Shown piece by piece: positions 1-9,435 of a stretch of DNA of 64,000 nucleotides (position 1 is the stretch's first letter; each line of letters starts with the position of its first letter). Source of the DNA: Tridacna crocea (taxonomy: Eukaryota > Mollusca > Bivalvia > Cardiida > Cardiidae). Position numbers and translations under genes: made by a program. The stretch lies in contig OX031063.1 in the NCBI GenBank assembly GCA_943736015.1, positions 19,389,501 through 19,453,500 of the forward strand, written 5' to 3'. The notes below the pieces were generated by a model. That model made no database searches. It was not told the origin of the DNA and worked only from the letters and a program-made list of their open reading frames with translations.

Positions 1-10
1 CTATAACGGA

Positions 11-286
11 ATGCTTCCCTGGGATTTTAGTGATTCCGATAGTACACCAAAAAGTGTTTCTTTACTCGTCAATGAAACGTCCCATTGCGAAAAAGCTCAA
101 GATGTATTCGAAAATTTTCCAACGAACCTTCTGAGCGGTACATTTCCCGAATCTCAATGTAAAAAGGACCTTTTAAGTGGTACATTTTCAGAATCGCAAT
201 GCGAAGAGGAGCATTTAAACCAAATGTCATTCTATCGGTGCGCTCGCTGTAATCCTAACGGTTATAAAGACTATGAGGACTTGTAG
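11..286 (+). CDS. Hypothetical Polinton protein, possibly 5'-truncated
   Basis: I do not recognise this protein. The reading frame is open to the left edge, so the first ATG at 11 may be internal. From that ATG it is 91 aa and acidic, with an imperfect internal duplication (LLSGTFPESQC then LLSGTFSESQC). A C-terminal CX2C pair (CARC) lies just before the stop. It precedes the BIR gene by 39 nt in the same direction and could share its transcript. No domain can be assigned. Confidence 0.5.
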   Translation: MLPWDFSDSDSTPKSVSLLVNETSHCEKAQDVFENFPTNLLSGTFPESQCKKDLLSGTFSESQCEEEHLNQMSFYRCARCNPNGYKDYEDL

Positions 287-325
287 ATTGATTCATTTCT
301 TCGTGGATAAATCAGAAGTTCAGAT

Positions 326-688
326 ATGGATAGCAGTAAAGTGGAATATCAACACAAACACTGGAGATACTTGCTTTTTCAAAATCGGTTAAAAACGTTT
401 CAGACATGGCCAAAACAAATGCGGCAGGATAAGTACTCCCTGGCATCATCGGGACTCTTTTATACGAACGAAAATGATTCTTGCGAATGTTTTTCGTGCG
501 GCGTAAAATTATCGCAGTGGGGACCAACCGATGTTCCGCTAAATGAACACAAAAAATGGTCGAATGACTGTTTCTTCCTTAAAATGATTGGATATGGTAC
601 AAGGCAGTCAGACGAGTACCCGGAGTCATTCGGAATACCATCATACCTCGAACAACTGTGTCAGCTAGATAACGCTTCGTCTTGGTAA
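326..688 (+). CDS. BIR-domain (inhibitor-of-apoptosis-like) protein
   Basis: A 120-aa protein that is almost entirely one baculoviral IAP repeat. The zinc ligands of the fold are visible as C55-X2-C58, H75 and C82, with the usual R21/F25/W28-P29 entry, the GLFY segment (43-46) and W65 before the D69-P71-EH block. BIR domains bind caspases or IAP-binding-motif proteins, and in DNA viruses they can block apoptosis. No RING domain follows, so it is not a full cellular IAP. The stop codon overlaps the next start (TAATG, 686-690). Host defence modulation is inference; BIR identity is seen in the sequence. It may have been captured from a host or another virus. Confidence 0.85.
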   Translation: MDSSKVEYQHKHWRYLLFQNRLKTFQTWPKQMRQDKYSLASSGLFYTNENDSCECFSCGVKLSQWGPTDVPLNEHKKWSNDCFFLKMIGYGTRQSDEYPESFGIPSYLEQLCQLDNASSW

Positions 689-1089
689 TGGATTCACGAT
701 ATGTGCCATTGTTAGACTCTTATTTCGATTTTTTTTATGCGAAAGAAATTATCGACGTCATGACAGACGTGTTTAGAAAGAAATGCGATGGATGTAAAGA
801 TGGAGCTCTATCCCAACTCGATCACCAGTGCTTAATGCTGTCAACGAAAGAACAATTAGAACTTTACTGGGATTATGTATTGCGTGAAATCAATGAAATA
901 CGTGTGATAGAAAAATGGTACGGGACAGTATACATGTTGGATTCTGTGCCGATAGAAGTAATAGATCTGTACAAATTAAAACTTGATTGTCGTGACTGGA
1001 GAGATACCGACATGAAGATGGGGTCCTGGAAAAATCGTTTAATCAAAATGGCTACATCTATAATGAAACTGGAAAAAAGATTCTCCTAA
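688..1089 (+). CDS. Small CX2C/HXC protein, unknown function
   Basis: 133 aa from the ATG at 688, which shares its first base with the stop of the BIR gene (TAATG). This favours 688 over an in-frame TTG at 682. Residues 33-48 form C-X2-C-X9-H-X-C, a possible zinc-binding knuckle; the rest is helical-looking and rich in W, Y and K. I do not recognise a family. The overlap with the BIR gene suggests coupled translation and perhaps a joint role, but function is unknown. Confidence 0.65.
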   Translation: MDSRYVPLLDSYFDFFYAKEIIDVMTDVFRKKCDGCKDGALSQLDHQCLMLSTKEQLELYWDYVLREINEIRVIEKWYGTVYMLDSVPIEVIDLYKLKLDCRDWRDTDMKMGSWKNRLIKMATSIMKLEKRFS

Positions 1090-1577
1090 GTTGATATTTT
1101 GGTGCGGTGCCATATGTTTTTATTCACTTTTTCTGCAGTACATTATGTATATTTTGTACTCATTTTTTTAAAAATGTGCGTTTTGTGAGTGTCGTATTAA
1201 GACAGGAAAAAAAATTTTTTTTTCAATGTTATGTTTTGTACTCATTTTTCTAATGAAAGTGTTTTGTGAGTGTGGTATTAAGATCGGTAAAAAATGTCTT
1301 ATTTTTTTTTTAAATAATGCCATATTTTTTGTACTTTTTTTGTGCTATCGATGTTTTGGTATCTGTTCATCCTTTTTTTGTATTTTTTTCTGTGTGTTGT
1401 AGTACTTTATGCATATTCCATAGTTTTATAATCATGTAATAAATGTGGTTTATGAGAGTAGTCTTAAATAAATACAATGTAAAACTATCTATATGCTTTC
1501 ACTGAGTTCTTTTTCCCCAGAAAAAAGTGTTTAAAACAAGGAACGTATTGCGAAAGATTCGATTAAATCTTTGAAAC
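1090..1577. other. AT-rich intergenic region with direct repeats
   Basis: No gene. A roughly 60-bp segment beginning TTTTGTACTCATTTTT and containing TTTTGTGAGTG and TATTAAGA occurs at about 1152 and again at about 1233, with a weaker third start near 1326. AATAAA-like motifs at about 1439 and 1467 could serve as poly(A) signals for the upstream genes. Confidence 0.5.
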
Positions 1578-2363
1578 ATGGAGAGTGTAGTTAAATTGGA
1601 AACGGCTGCCACTGCACAAGTTATAGGTACTTCGATTTATATTTACTTTTGAATGGACTAAAATCGTCAAAATCTTCAAAGTTATTGTTAAAAATATTCG
1701 TGAATCGATGTAATACGTTCTTTTTCTTTACACATTTTTTACCCTGCAGGTCCAACTAACTCCGGAAAATCTCATCTGCTGTTTAAAATCCTAAAGCATG
1801 CAGATGGTATGTTTAAAGCCCCTATTTGTAAGACCTATTATTGTTATGGTGTGGATCAACCTTTATACGATGAGATGAAACGGGAACTATCGAACATCGT
1901 TTTCTTCGAGGGACTACCACCCAAGCAAGAGTTGGAAACGTGGTATATGAAAGAACCGGGTCATAAACTGCTTATCATAGACGATTTAATGACCGAGGCT
2001 AGCACCAGCAAAGATGTAGTCAATATATATTGTAAATACGCCCATCATTTCAATTTCTTTTGCATTCTCGTTTCCCAAAATGCATTCAGTCCGGGTAAAG
2101 AGTTCCGCACTATCAGTCTAAACACCCACTATTTCATACTCTTTAAAAACAGACGGGATGAGTTACAAATACAAACTCTAGGTCGACAAATATTTCCTCG
2201 ACAGTTATATTACTTTATGGAAGCATATAGAAAGGCAACGGAAAAATGCTACGGGTATCTTCTTGTCGACCTGTCGTCCCACTCGGATAGCACTTATAAG
2301 CTTCGGACAAATATCATTCCTGGTCAAACGATGATCGTATATACACCCGAAAAGAAGCTATGA
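1578..2363 (+). CDS. Packaging ATPase, A32/FtsK-HerA type (one intron)
   Basis: Exons 1578-1626 and 1750-2363 give 220 aa once a 123-bp GT-AG intron is removed. Walker A (GPTNSGKS) starts in the codon split by the intron; Walker B (LLIIDD) is encoded near 1969-1986; a Gln in a VSQNAF segment follows as the sensor. Without the intron the P-loop has no upstream start, so the spliced model is well supported. The family pumps DNA into capsids in Polintons and NCLDV-type viruses. The last four bases (ATGA) also start the next gene. The next internal ATG, at 1809, would lose the P-loop and is unlikely to be used. Confidence 0.88.
1627..1749 (+). other. Spliceosomal intron in the ATPase gene
   Basis: 123-bp phase-1 intron with GTACTT donor and a pyrimidine-rich acceptor ending CCCTGCAG. 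Removal joins the start codon in frame to the P-loop at the second residue of the motif. Confidence 0.82.
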
Positions 2364-2671
2364 ACAAATTAAAGCGTCAGGAAGGGGACTTTTTACGTCT
2401 TCTTTTGAGTACTTCGACAAAACAGAGACAAGCTATGTTAAAAACGATAGAGAAAACGCAGTTACGTGCTATTGTGCAAATTGTGTACAACGTGTTGATG
2501 GGTAATCGCGAATTGAATCAGTCGGATAAAACCTCTTTGAAAAAGCACAAGACGGTTATTCGTCGTTTTGTGAGTCAGTCAATTTCGGATAAAGAGAGAA
2601 AAAGACTTTTAGTAAAATATTCATCGCATTTCATAAAATTCTTAAATGTTATTAGAAAAGAACTCTTATAA
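2360..2671 (+). CDS. Small basic Polinton protein, unknown function
   Basis: 103 aa, Lys/Arg-rich and predicted helical, with a central QLRAIVQIVYNVL segment. It starts on the ATGA that ends the ATPase gene (4-nt overlap) and stops 2 nt before the next ATG, so it sits in the middle of a three-gene array. Similar short basic proteins occur next to capsid or packaging genes in Polinton-like elements, as far as I recall, but I cannot name a function. DNA or capsid binding is a guess from charge. Confidence 0.68.
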   Translation: MNKLKRQEGDFLRLLLSTSTKQRQAMLKTIEKTQLRAIVQIVYNVLMGNRELNQSDKTSLKKHKTVIRRFVSQSISDKERKRLLVKYSSHFIKFLNVIRKELL

Positions 2672-2673
2672 AA

Positions 2674-3033
2674 ATGGCGCAGGAATTAGTTCTTATCCCC
2701 AAAACTAAATATGACCATCTCCTAGAACAAATCGAGGGATGTAGAATAGAAGAGAAAAAAACCCAGAAAACAGATGTAGACGTTGCTAACGATGTCTCGA
2801 AGCAAGAATTAGAGCAACGTGGTGGTCAATCAACAGAAAACACGAATTCAGATATGAGCCAAAGCACACCTTCTCCACCACCAAAAACCTTCCAAGGTGA
2901 AACAGGAATTCAGCCGTCGCTTTTCATAGAAAAACCACTTTCCGATATGAAGTTTATTAGAAAAAGGTCGAGGGGAAATAAATCCAGAGGAAACAAACGT
3001 ATGAGAAAGCAGTGGATTGACTACACTTTTTGA
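2674..3033 (+). CDS. Small low-complexity Polinton protein
   Basis: 119 aa. The N-terminus (ELVLIPKTKYDHLL) looks ordered, the middle is disordered and acidic/Ser-Pro-rich, and the C-terminus is strongly basic (a KRSRGNKSRGNKR stretch) ending in aromatic WIDYTF. It begins 2 nt after the previous stop. The layout of a short ordered head, a linker and a basic tail fits a virion-associated or DNA-binding protein, but the family is not recognised. Confidence 0.65.
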   Translation: MAQELVLIPKTKYDHLLEQIEGCRIEEKKTQKTDVDVANDVSKQELEQRGGQSTENTNSDMSQSTPSPPPKTFQGETGIQPSLFIEKPLSDMKFIRKRSRGNKSRGNKRMRKQWIDYTF

Positions 3034-3707
3034 AGGTAATTAATCCTCAACTATGATGTTTACGCTATAAATTTCATAAAGCTGTATTTTCCCGTGACTC
3101 GGTGATTATGTTTTAAAAAAAGCGCGCCCATGCAGGTGTCTTGAATAAACATCTCTCATCATTTTTAACAAAGACGCAGCTTCTAAAAAAGTGAATTAAT
3201 GACTTACAACAGCTGCACTGCAGGTGCGTTTTCAAAAAAACATTCATTCATTATCTGACAAGTCTTTACCGCAGAACAATAAAGCGGACGTTAAGGCTCC
3301 CTATTGAATATCGCAAACACATAATTATATGCAGGTGGGTTGAATAATGAAATCTCATCGATTTTTTTTTCTAATATAAAGGAACAGATGTCCGTTAATT
3401 TGCAAATACGGGATAATTCGGAGTTCTATCATTTAAATACGTCTCACAAAACGACTTTGTTTCAGTACACATGTGTTAGTGAAATATAGATGAGGATGTG
3501 CGTATTAACGTGGATTTGTGAAGCTTTAATACGACATTAAGCGAGAAATATGTTGAAAACGGATCTATTTGCTGAGAAGGATTTAATTATCGTTGAAAAT
3601 AAATGGATTTATTTATGATTTTTTGATGATTGAAAATGTTTAAATGGATTTTTTTTTCTGAGATGATACGCAACACTTGTGTTTTTGTTACGTGAAAAAT
3701 ATCAAAT
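3034..3707. promoter_or_regulatory. Intergenic region upstream of the polymerase with three CAGGTG repeats
   Basis: 674 bp without a gene. Three similar segments start GCAGGTG at about 3132, 3220 and 3331; the first and third continue with TTGAATAA and ATCTC. CAGGTG is an E-box core, so a promoter role is possible but unproven. AT-rich sequence and several short poly-T runs fill the rest. Confidence 0.4.
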
Positions 3708-6700
3708 ATGGAAGACCATAATGTAAAGAATCGGAATTTCGAATGTTATATTTGTCACAAGACGTTTCAAAGTAAGAAATATCTCACGCAGCATATGCAA
3801 GTGCACAGGAGAAAACATACATGTTATCAATGTGGTGCTTTGTTCAGTTTTCCATCCAGCTTGAAAAGACACGAAAGGACTATTCACGGGTTACAAAAAG
3901 CAAGGAAGACAACCAAACCAACTTCATGCGAGAATTATGATCTCTGTCGTCACGTCGCTTCAGCTCACAACCGATTCAATCAAAGCACGTTTTCTTGTCG
4001 GCATTGTCAAAATGAATTTGAAAGCTATCATCAATTAGTAAATCATATAGAACAATGCCACCCATTGAATCAAGAGGGGGGTAGACAAGATATAAAATCG
4101 AGGTCATTATATAATGATGATGGTATTAAAACTTCCAAAGATAGAACTGGATCTATGAATAAGACAACTGAAGCTCACTCACAGGCACCTACGCAGTCTC
4201 AAGAAAATACGTCTAATATTCAATTACCTACACCACCTATGGAAAATGAAGCTGTACACCATAATTATGATGAATCAGCGCTTAGGAACTCGGTACAAAA
4301 CAGGCTTATATACCCCACACGAAACGAAAGATATGATATGCTAACGTTTTTTGCTAATACTAGGGATGAAATCGCGAACTATTTAAGATCACGCGCTCGT
4401 CAACTTGGAGGCATTAAATGGAATTTATGCGTACAAGTTGAAATGCAAAGAGAGGATGGAAAGGAAACGAGCAGCTCAACCCCTTATTTTCGAAGTAGGA
4501 CATACCGATTCTTACTTCCCGAAGATTTGCAAGACCATGATTTGAATGAAGCCTTTCAGAAAATCTTTGCTGCTTTAGAAAAATACCAGAAAGAGGGATC
4601 TAACTGGTTCGTAAAGAATATCATTAAACTTGAGATCCATACGGTAGTGTACAGACCTATATCAGGATCGACTTATATACAGTTACCAAAAACTCTCCTG
4701 GATAGTCGTTCCATTTTGAATATTGAAAATGAGGATGATAGGTGTTTTCTCTACTGCATATTAGCATCACTTTACCCGCAGCAGCAAAGTCCTGAGGATC
4801 CAAGTCTATATGAAGCCTACGAAAGTGAAGTAGTGATGAGCGGTATACAGTACCCAGTAGCTTTAACTGACCTTGTAAAATTTGAAAAACAGAATGAGAA
4901 CATTTCTGTCAATGTATTTGGCTTTGACGATGAATCGATTATACCAATGCGCGTGACAAATTACAGCAACCGTCTTCATCACGTGAATCTCCTGTGGTTA
5001 AAAAACAACGACATGTCCCATTACTGCCTAATTACGAACCTGAATCGCTTTCTCTCGCGAACCAAGAAACATCGCGGTGCAATGTTTTTTTGTCCTTACT
5101 GTTTACACGGATTTACGAGAGAAAACTTATTGGTAAACCATAAAGAGAAGTGTTCTTTGCACGGGCCACAAAAGGTCATATTACCATCGACTGAAAAAGA
5201 TGGAATGCTTAAATTTAAAGAGTATGAGAAGACCCTGAAAGTTCCCTTTACGATCTACGCGGATTTCGAAACGGTGAATGTAAAACTTCACACTTGTGCG
5301 CCAAATCCAAAATTTGCATCCACAACGTCTGCCGCAAAATTAGAAGTCTGTGGTTTTGCGTACAAAGTGGTTTGTGAAGATTCGCGTTATACGAAACAAA
5401 CTGTCGTGTATCGAGGTCCAAATGCTGCTCATAAACTTATAGAAAGTTTGATAGAAGAGCAAAGACAAATTCGAGAAATTCTATCTCGCATCGAACCTAT
5501 GCCAGAACATGAAGGCTTGATTGAAGAAGCTAAGCACTGTTGTCTGTGTAAGAAAGTATTTACTTTGTACGATAGGACTTACAAGAAAATTGTAGCACAT
5601 CACAATCATCTTACTGGTGCAATCATAGGAGCTGCGTGTAACAATTGTAATCTTAACTGTAAACAATCAAAGTTCACGTGTGTAATGTTTCACAACTTAC
5701 GCAATTTTGATGCACACATTTTATGCGAAAGTTTGGGGCAATTCAAAGATTACAGACTGAGGTGCATTCCTCAAACTTCCGAAAAATATGTGAGCTTCTC
5801 CCTAGGGGATCTTAGATTCCTGGATAGTTTTCAATTCTTACCGAGTTCACTCGAAACGCTCGTGGAAAATCTGAAACAAGACGGACTCGATGCTTTTCCG
5901 CACTTACTCTCAGAATTTGATCAAAAGCAACAGGCTGAACTTCTCGTTCGTAAAGGCGTTTACCCTTACGAATATATGGATTCCTTTCACAAGTTTGATG
6001 AAAAAGAACTACCTCCCATTGAAGAGTTTTATTCTTCTATTAAGAAAGAAAGTATTTCGGACGAAGATTACACCCATGCACAGAAAGTATTTCGAGAATT
6101 CAACTTGTCATCGTTAGGAGATTATCATGATTTATATTGCAAGACTGATGTATTATTATTAACGGATGTGTTTGAGTCCTTCAGAAAAGTATGTCTCGGT
6201 CAATACGAGTTGGACCCCTGTCATTTCTACACATCCCCAGGTTTATCTTGGGCAAGTTTACTCAAAATGACGGGAGCTGAGTTAGAATTACTCACAGATA
6301 TCGATATGATACTTATGATCGAGCACGGTACGCGCGGAGGTCTTTCTCAAATTTCAAACCGTTATCAGAAAGCCAACAATCCTTATCTAGACGATTACGA
6401 TCCATCAGATACTACCTCTTACCTGATGTATTTAGATGCAAACAATTTATACGGATGGGCTATGGTTCAACCACTTCCGGTCAGTGATTTCAAATTCTTA
6501 GATAATGCGAAAGGCTTTGACGTTTCTACCATCAAAGAAGACGGAGAGTTTGGTTTTATTCTAGACGTTTCTCTTCAATACCCTGAGGAACTACATGACC
6601 TACACAATTGTCTTCCTCTTGCACCGGAACAAAGGATCATCTCGAATGAACAACTCTCGCCATATGCGCAACAACTACTACGAAAAATACACGGACTGAG

Positions 6701-8579
6701 AGACAATGACCCATTACCCTCTCGAGGACAGGTTAAAAAATTACTCGCCACTCTGGGTAATAAAACGAACTACATTCTACATTACAGAAATCTTCAGCTG
6801 TATCTAAGACTTGGGATGCAATTGATAGACATCCACAGAGTTTTACAATTCAAACAGAAACACTGGATGAAGCCTTATATAGATTTTAACACCGAGATGA
6901 GGAAAAAAGCCAAATCCACGTTCGAGAAGAATTTCTATAAGCTAATGAATTGCTCCGTGTTTGGCAAGGTACACCTACACTTTTTTTCTTTGTTAATATT
7001 ATAACTCGAGTTTTAAAAAAGAAAATCAAGTTTGAAAGAAGTAAACTTTGATAACTTAATGTGCTTAATCAGGTAATTTTGATTCCAAATCCTATTTTAT
7101 TCAATGTCAGGCGTAGAATTCCAAGTAGATAGAAATCATGTCTTTTTATATTTTTCAGACTCTACAAAATGAGCGCAAACACAAAAATATCGAGCTGGTT
7201 CATATTGAAGAGCGATTAAGGAAGCTATCGGCCAAACCAACGTACAAGCATACAACCATCTTCAATGAAGATCTAGTTGCTGTGGAATTATTACGTTCCC
7301 AAGTAAAACTCTTCAAACCTAGCTACTGCGGAATGTGCATTTTGGGTAAGTTGATGTAAAATACTCCATCCCTTCCCCGATAATTTATGATAGGTGTTCT
7401 TACTTTGTTTTTACTCAGAAATATGTAAGTTTCTATATTTTGGTATTACTTATAATGATCTTCAGAGTATTTGCGGTACTGACCAATTAGATCTGGTTCA
7501 CGAATAAAAGGTAATAAAAGCACTTTCTTTGCATTTCAGATTTGAGTAAATGCCTCATGTACGAGTTTTGGTACGACTACATCAAGAAAAAGTACGGAAA
7601 GAAGGCTCAGCTTCAAATGACGGATACGGATAGTCTCCTCTTCCACTGCAAAACGGATGATATTTACGAAGATATGATGCTTTCTATGGATTTGTTTGAC
7701 ACATCTGACTATCCCGAGAACCACGCCCTCCGCAGTACCCACAATAAGAAAGCTCTCGGTAAAATGAAGGACGAAGTAAACGGACAACCTATTACGGAAT
7801 TTGTGGGACTTAGGTCCAAAATGTATAGTTTTACATGTGAAAACAGAGAGGAGAAACGTGCTAAAGGTGTTTCAAAGGTGACGGTTAAAAAGGACCTCAA
7901 ACACGAACATTACAAATTGGTATTGTTTGAGGAAATGAACAAAGTGTCCTCCATGACTTCTCTCAGAAGCCATCGCCATGAACTTTTTTGCAAAAATATT
8001 AACAAAACGGGGTTATCCGCTTTTGATGACAAAAGATATCTGCTTAATTCCGTGGAGAGTTACGCATATTCTCATTACAAAATCAATGCAGAAAATCAAG
8101 GTTACGGGTCTACTTGTCAAATGAATGAAGAGTCTTTACAAATGAATGACGAGACATCTATACAAATGGACGAAACTCCATTAGATCAACTAATGGATTC
8201 GTCATCGGTAGAAGTCTCATCAATTCACATAAAAGAAACAGTTTATCCCGCGTTATTGTTTGAAAATCAAAGTTTTAACTTAAATGGTTTTACAATCATG
8301 CCATGTAAAATCGATGATGAAGAAAATCGAAATCACCCATCGTTTAATCAAACGAATGAAGAGTCATCTTTACACGTGAATGAAGAGTCTTCTACAAATG
8401 AAACTCCATTAGATCAATTAATGGATTCGTCATCGGTAGAAGTCTCATCAATTCGATCGAATGAAACGTTGATAGATCAAATGATCATCGAACCTTTGGT
8501 ATTCGAAAGTCGGGAATTTAGCCCTATCGAAGATCAAAGTTTCATTTTAGACAATTTTAAAATCACCTCTTGCGAATAG
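3708..8579 (+). CDS. PolB: Protein-primed family B DNA polymerase (pPolB), two introns
   Basis: Exons 3708-6968, 7159-7345 and 7540-8579 give 1495 aa. Three N-terminal C2H2 fingers (C13-C16-H29-H33, C39-C42-H55-H60, C97-C100-H113-H118) are followed by a disordered linker and another Cys pair at 462/465. The exonuclease has ExoI D519-F-E521, ExoII N666-F-D668 and ExoIII Y810/D814. Between ExoI and ExoII lies an HNH/endonuclease-VII-like Cys-His block (about 610-652). Polymerase motif A is D910-A-N-N-L-Y, motif B ends at K1087, and motif C is D1178-T-D1180, so all catalytic residues are present. The acidic Ser-rich C-terminal tail contains a duplicated peptide. It replicates the element from a protein primer. 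The polymerase assignment is firm; activity is untested. Confidence 0.94.
6969..7158 (+). other. Intron 1 of the polymerase gene
   Basis: 190 bp, phase 0, GTACAC donor and TATTTTTCAG acceptor. It falls directly after polymerase motif B; downstream conserved palm sequence resumes in frame, and reading through meets a stop at 7002. Confidence 0.87.
7346..7539 (+). other. Intron 2 of the polymerase gene
   Basis: 194 bp, phase 1, GTAAGT donor and TTTGCATTTCAG acceptor. Its removal restores the conserved stretch leading to motif C. Both polymerase introns are near 190 bp. Confidence 0.87.
8172..8453 (+). repeat. 54-nt direct repeat in the polymerase C-terminal tail
   Basis: 8172-8225 and 8400-8453 encode the same 18-residue peptide, ETPLDQLMDSSSVEVSSI. 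They differ by one synonymous base (CTA versus TTA). Several NEESS/NETS-like blocks lie around them, so the tail appears to be growing by duplication. Confidence 0.85.
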
Positions 8580-8704
8580 TTTCCGTTCAAGAAATAGCCG
8601 CATAATCAGATTTGTGTAAAATAGAAATAGATTTGTGTAAAATAAAATATAAAACAACACGTATTTTTCATTTTTTTATTTACATGTACACGAATAATAT
8701 GCCA
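8580..8704. terminator. Convergent poly(A) region between the two Polinton gene sets
   Basis: AATAAA on the plus strand at 8641 follows the polymerase stop. TTTATT at 8675-8680 is an AATAAA for the minus-strand capsid/protease set. The duplicated phrase GATTTGTGTAAAAT precedes the first signal. Confidence 0.6.
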
Positions 8705-9223
8705 TTATGTTCGAGTAGTAAGCGGAAGACAAGTCTGATTATATACAAAACTGTTTGAAAAGCAGTCTGGAAAAGCTGTTGTCACAAGGTTTTCAACATA
8801 TTCATCATTTACGTCCAGATTACTGCTAAATAATGCTACAAAGTCATCCATTGAAGTTCCTTTCATTTTTTGATGTAAATATAGGATGCAATAATGTCCA
8901 CACACGGTTGAATGATCGCTTTGAAGTTGTTTTCTACAAACGTTGAAAGTCCTTGCTCTTTGATTTATCCACCTTGATATATAAACACTATTTTTGTCCG
9001 GAGGTCTACCATAGCTATCGAAGAATTCCACGTGTCCATACCCATCGTCATATATGGCGCACCAATGGCGACCTGGGTCAGAAGACTTGTCTGTGTTGAC
9101 AATTAGCCCGTACGGTCTATTAATCGGATAACGCGGAAGAGTGTCCGACGCAAAAACACCGATAGCATAAGCTGACAATATATCGTCACACTTGATACAA
9201 CACTCTAGCTGCGATGTATTCAT
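8705..9223 (-). CDS. Adenain-type cysteine protease (PRO)
   Basis: 172 aa. The order H53 (GRHWCA), D69 (FFDSYG), Q101 and C108 (VCGHYC) matches the catalytic set of the adenovirus protease/Ulp1 clan: His, acidic residue, Gln of the oxyanion hole, and Cys nucleophile. This enzyme matures capsid proteins in Polintons and adenoviruses. It is the last gene of the minus-strand set and ends next to the minus-strand poly(A) signal. The ATG shares an ATGA with a 25-codon ORF just upstream, so translation may depend on reinitiation. All catalytic residues are intact. Confidence 0.92.
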   Translation of the reverse strand: MNTSQLECCIKCDDILSAYAIGVFASDTLPRYPINRPYGLIVNTDKSSDPGRHWCAIYDDGYGHVEFFDSYGRPPDKNSVYISRWINQRARTFNVCRKQLQSDHSTVCGHYCILYLHQKMKGTSMDDFVALFSSNLDVNDEYVENLVTTAFPDCFSNSFVYNQTCLPLTTRT

Positions 9224-9297
9224 GCTTGTAATATTAAGTCACGTTCCTTTGTGATCTCCAGGTATGCCGGCTCCTCCGAATATACGATACAAGTCAT
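9220..9297 (-). CDS. 25-aa upstream ORF coupled to the protease start (candidate)
   Basis: From ATG 9297-9295 to a TGA at 9222-9220 that overlaps the protease ATG as ATGA. On the minus strand it is preceded by a long pyrimidine tract (about 9323-9311) and TTATAG at about 9303, which looks like a 3' splice site. The spliced leader exon of the protease message may begin there. I do not recognise the peptide; it could be a real microprotein or a reinitiation leader. Confidence 0.4.
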   Translation of the reverse strand: MTCIVYSEEPAYLEITKERDLILQA

Positions 9298-9435
9298 TGG
9301 CTCTATAAGAAAGTAAAAAAAAAAAAGATTTAAGAACATTGTGTCAAAGCATTAAAGATACACATACTTAAAACAAACACGTGGTAAAATATGTATAGAA
9401 AATGGATGAGTCTATGGGTTGTGGTAAAATAAAGG

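Noticed and set aside
326-688. Herpesvirus or baculovirus insertion, because of the BIR domain
   Set aside because: The neighbouring genes are a complete Polinton set; the BIR gene lies within its plus-strand array.
6969-7539. Frameshifts or pseudogenisation of the polymerase gene
   Set aside because: Both interruptions have intron borders and their removal restores the conserved frame exactly, so introns explain them better.
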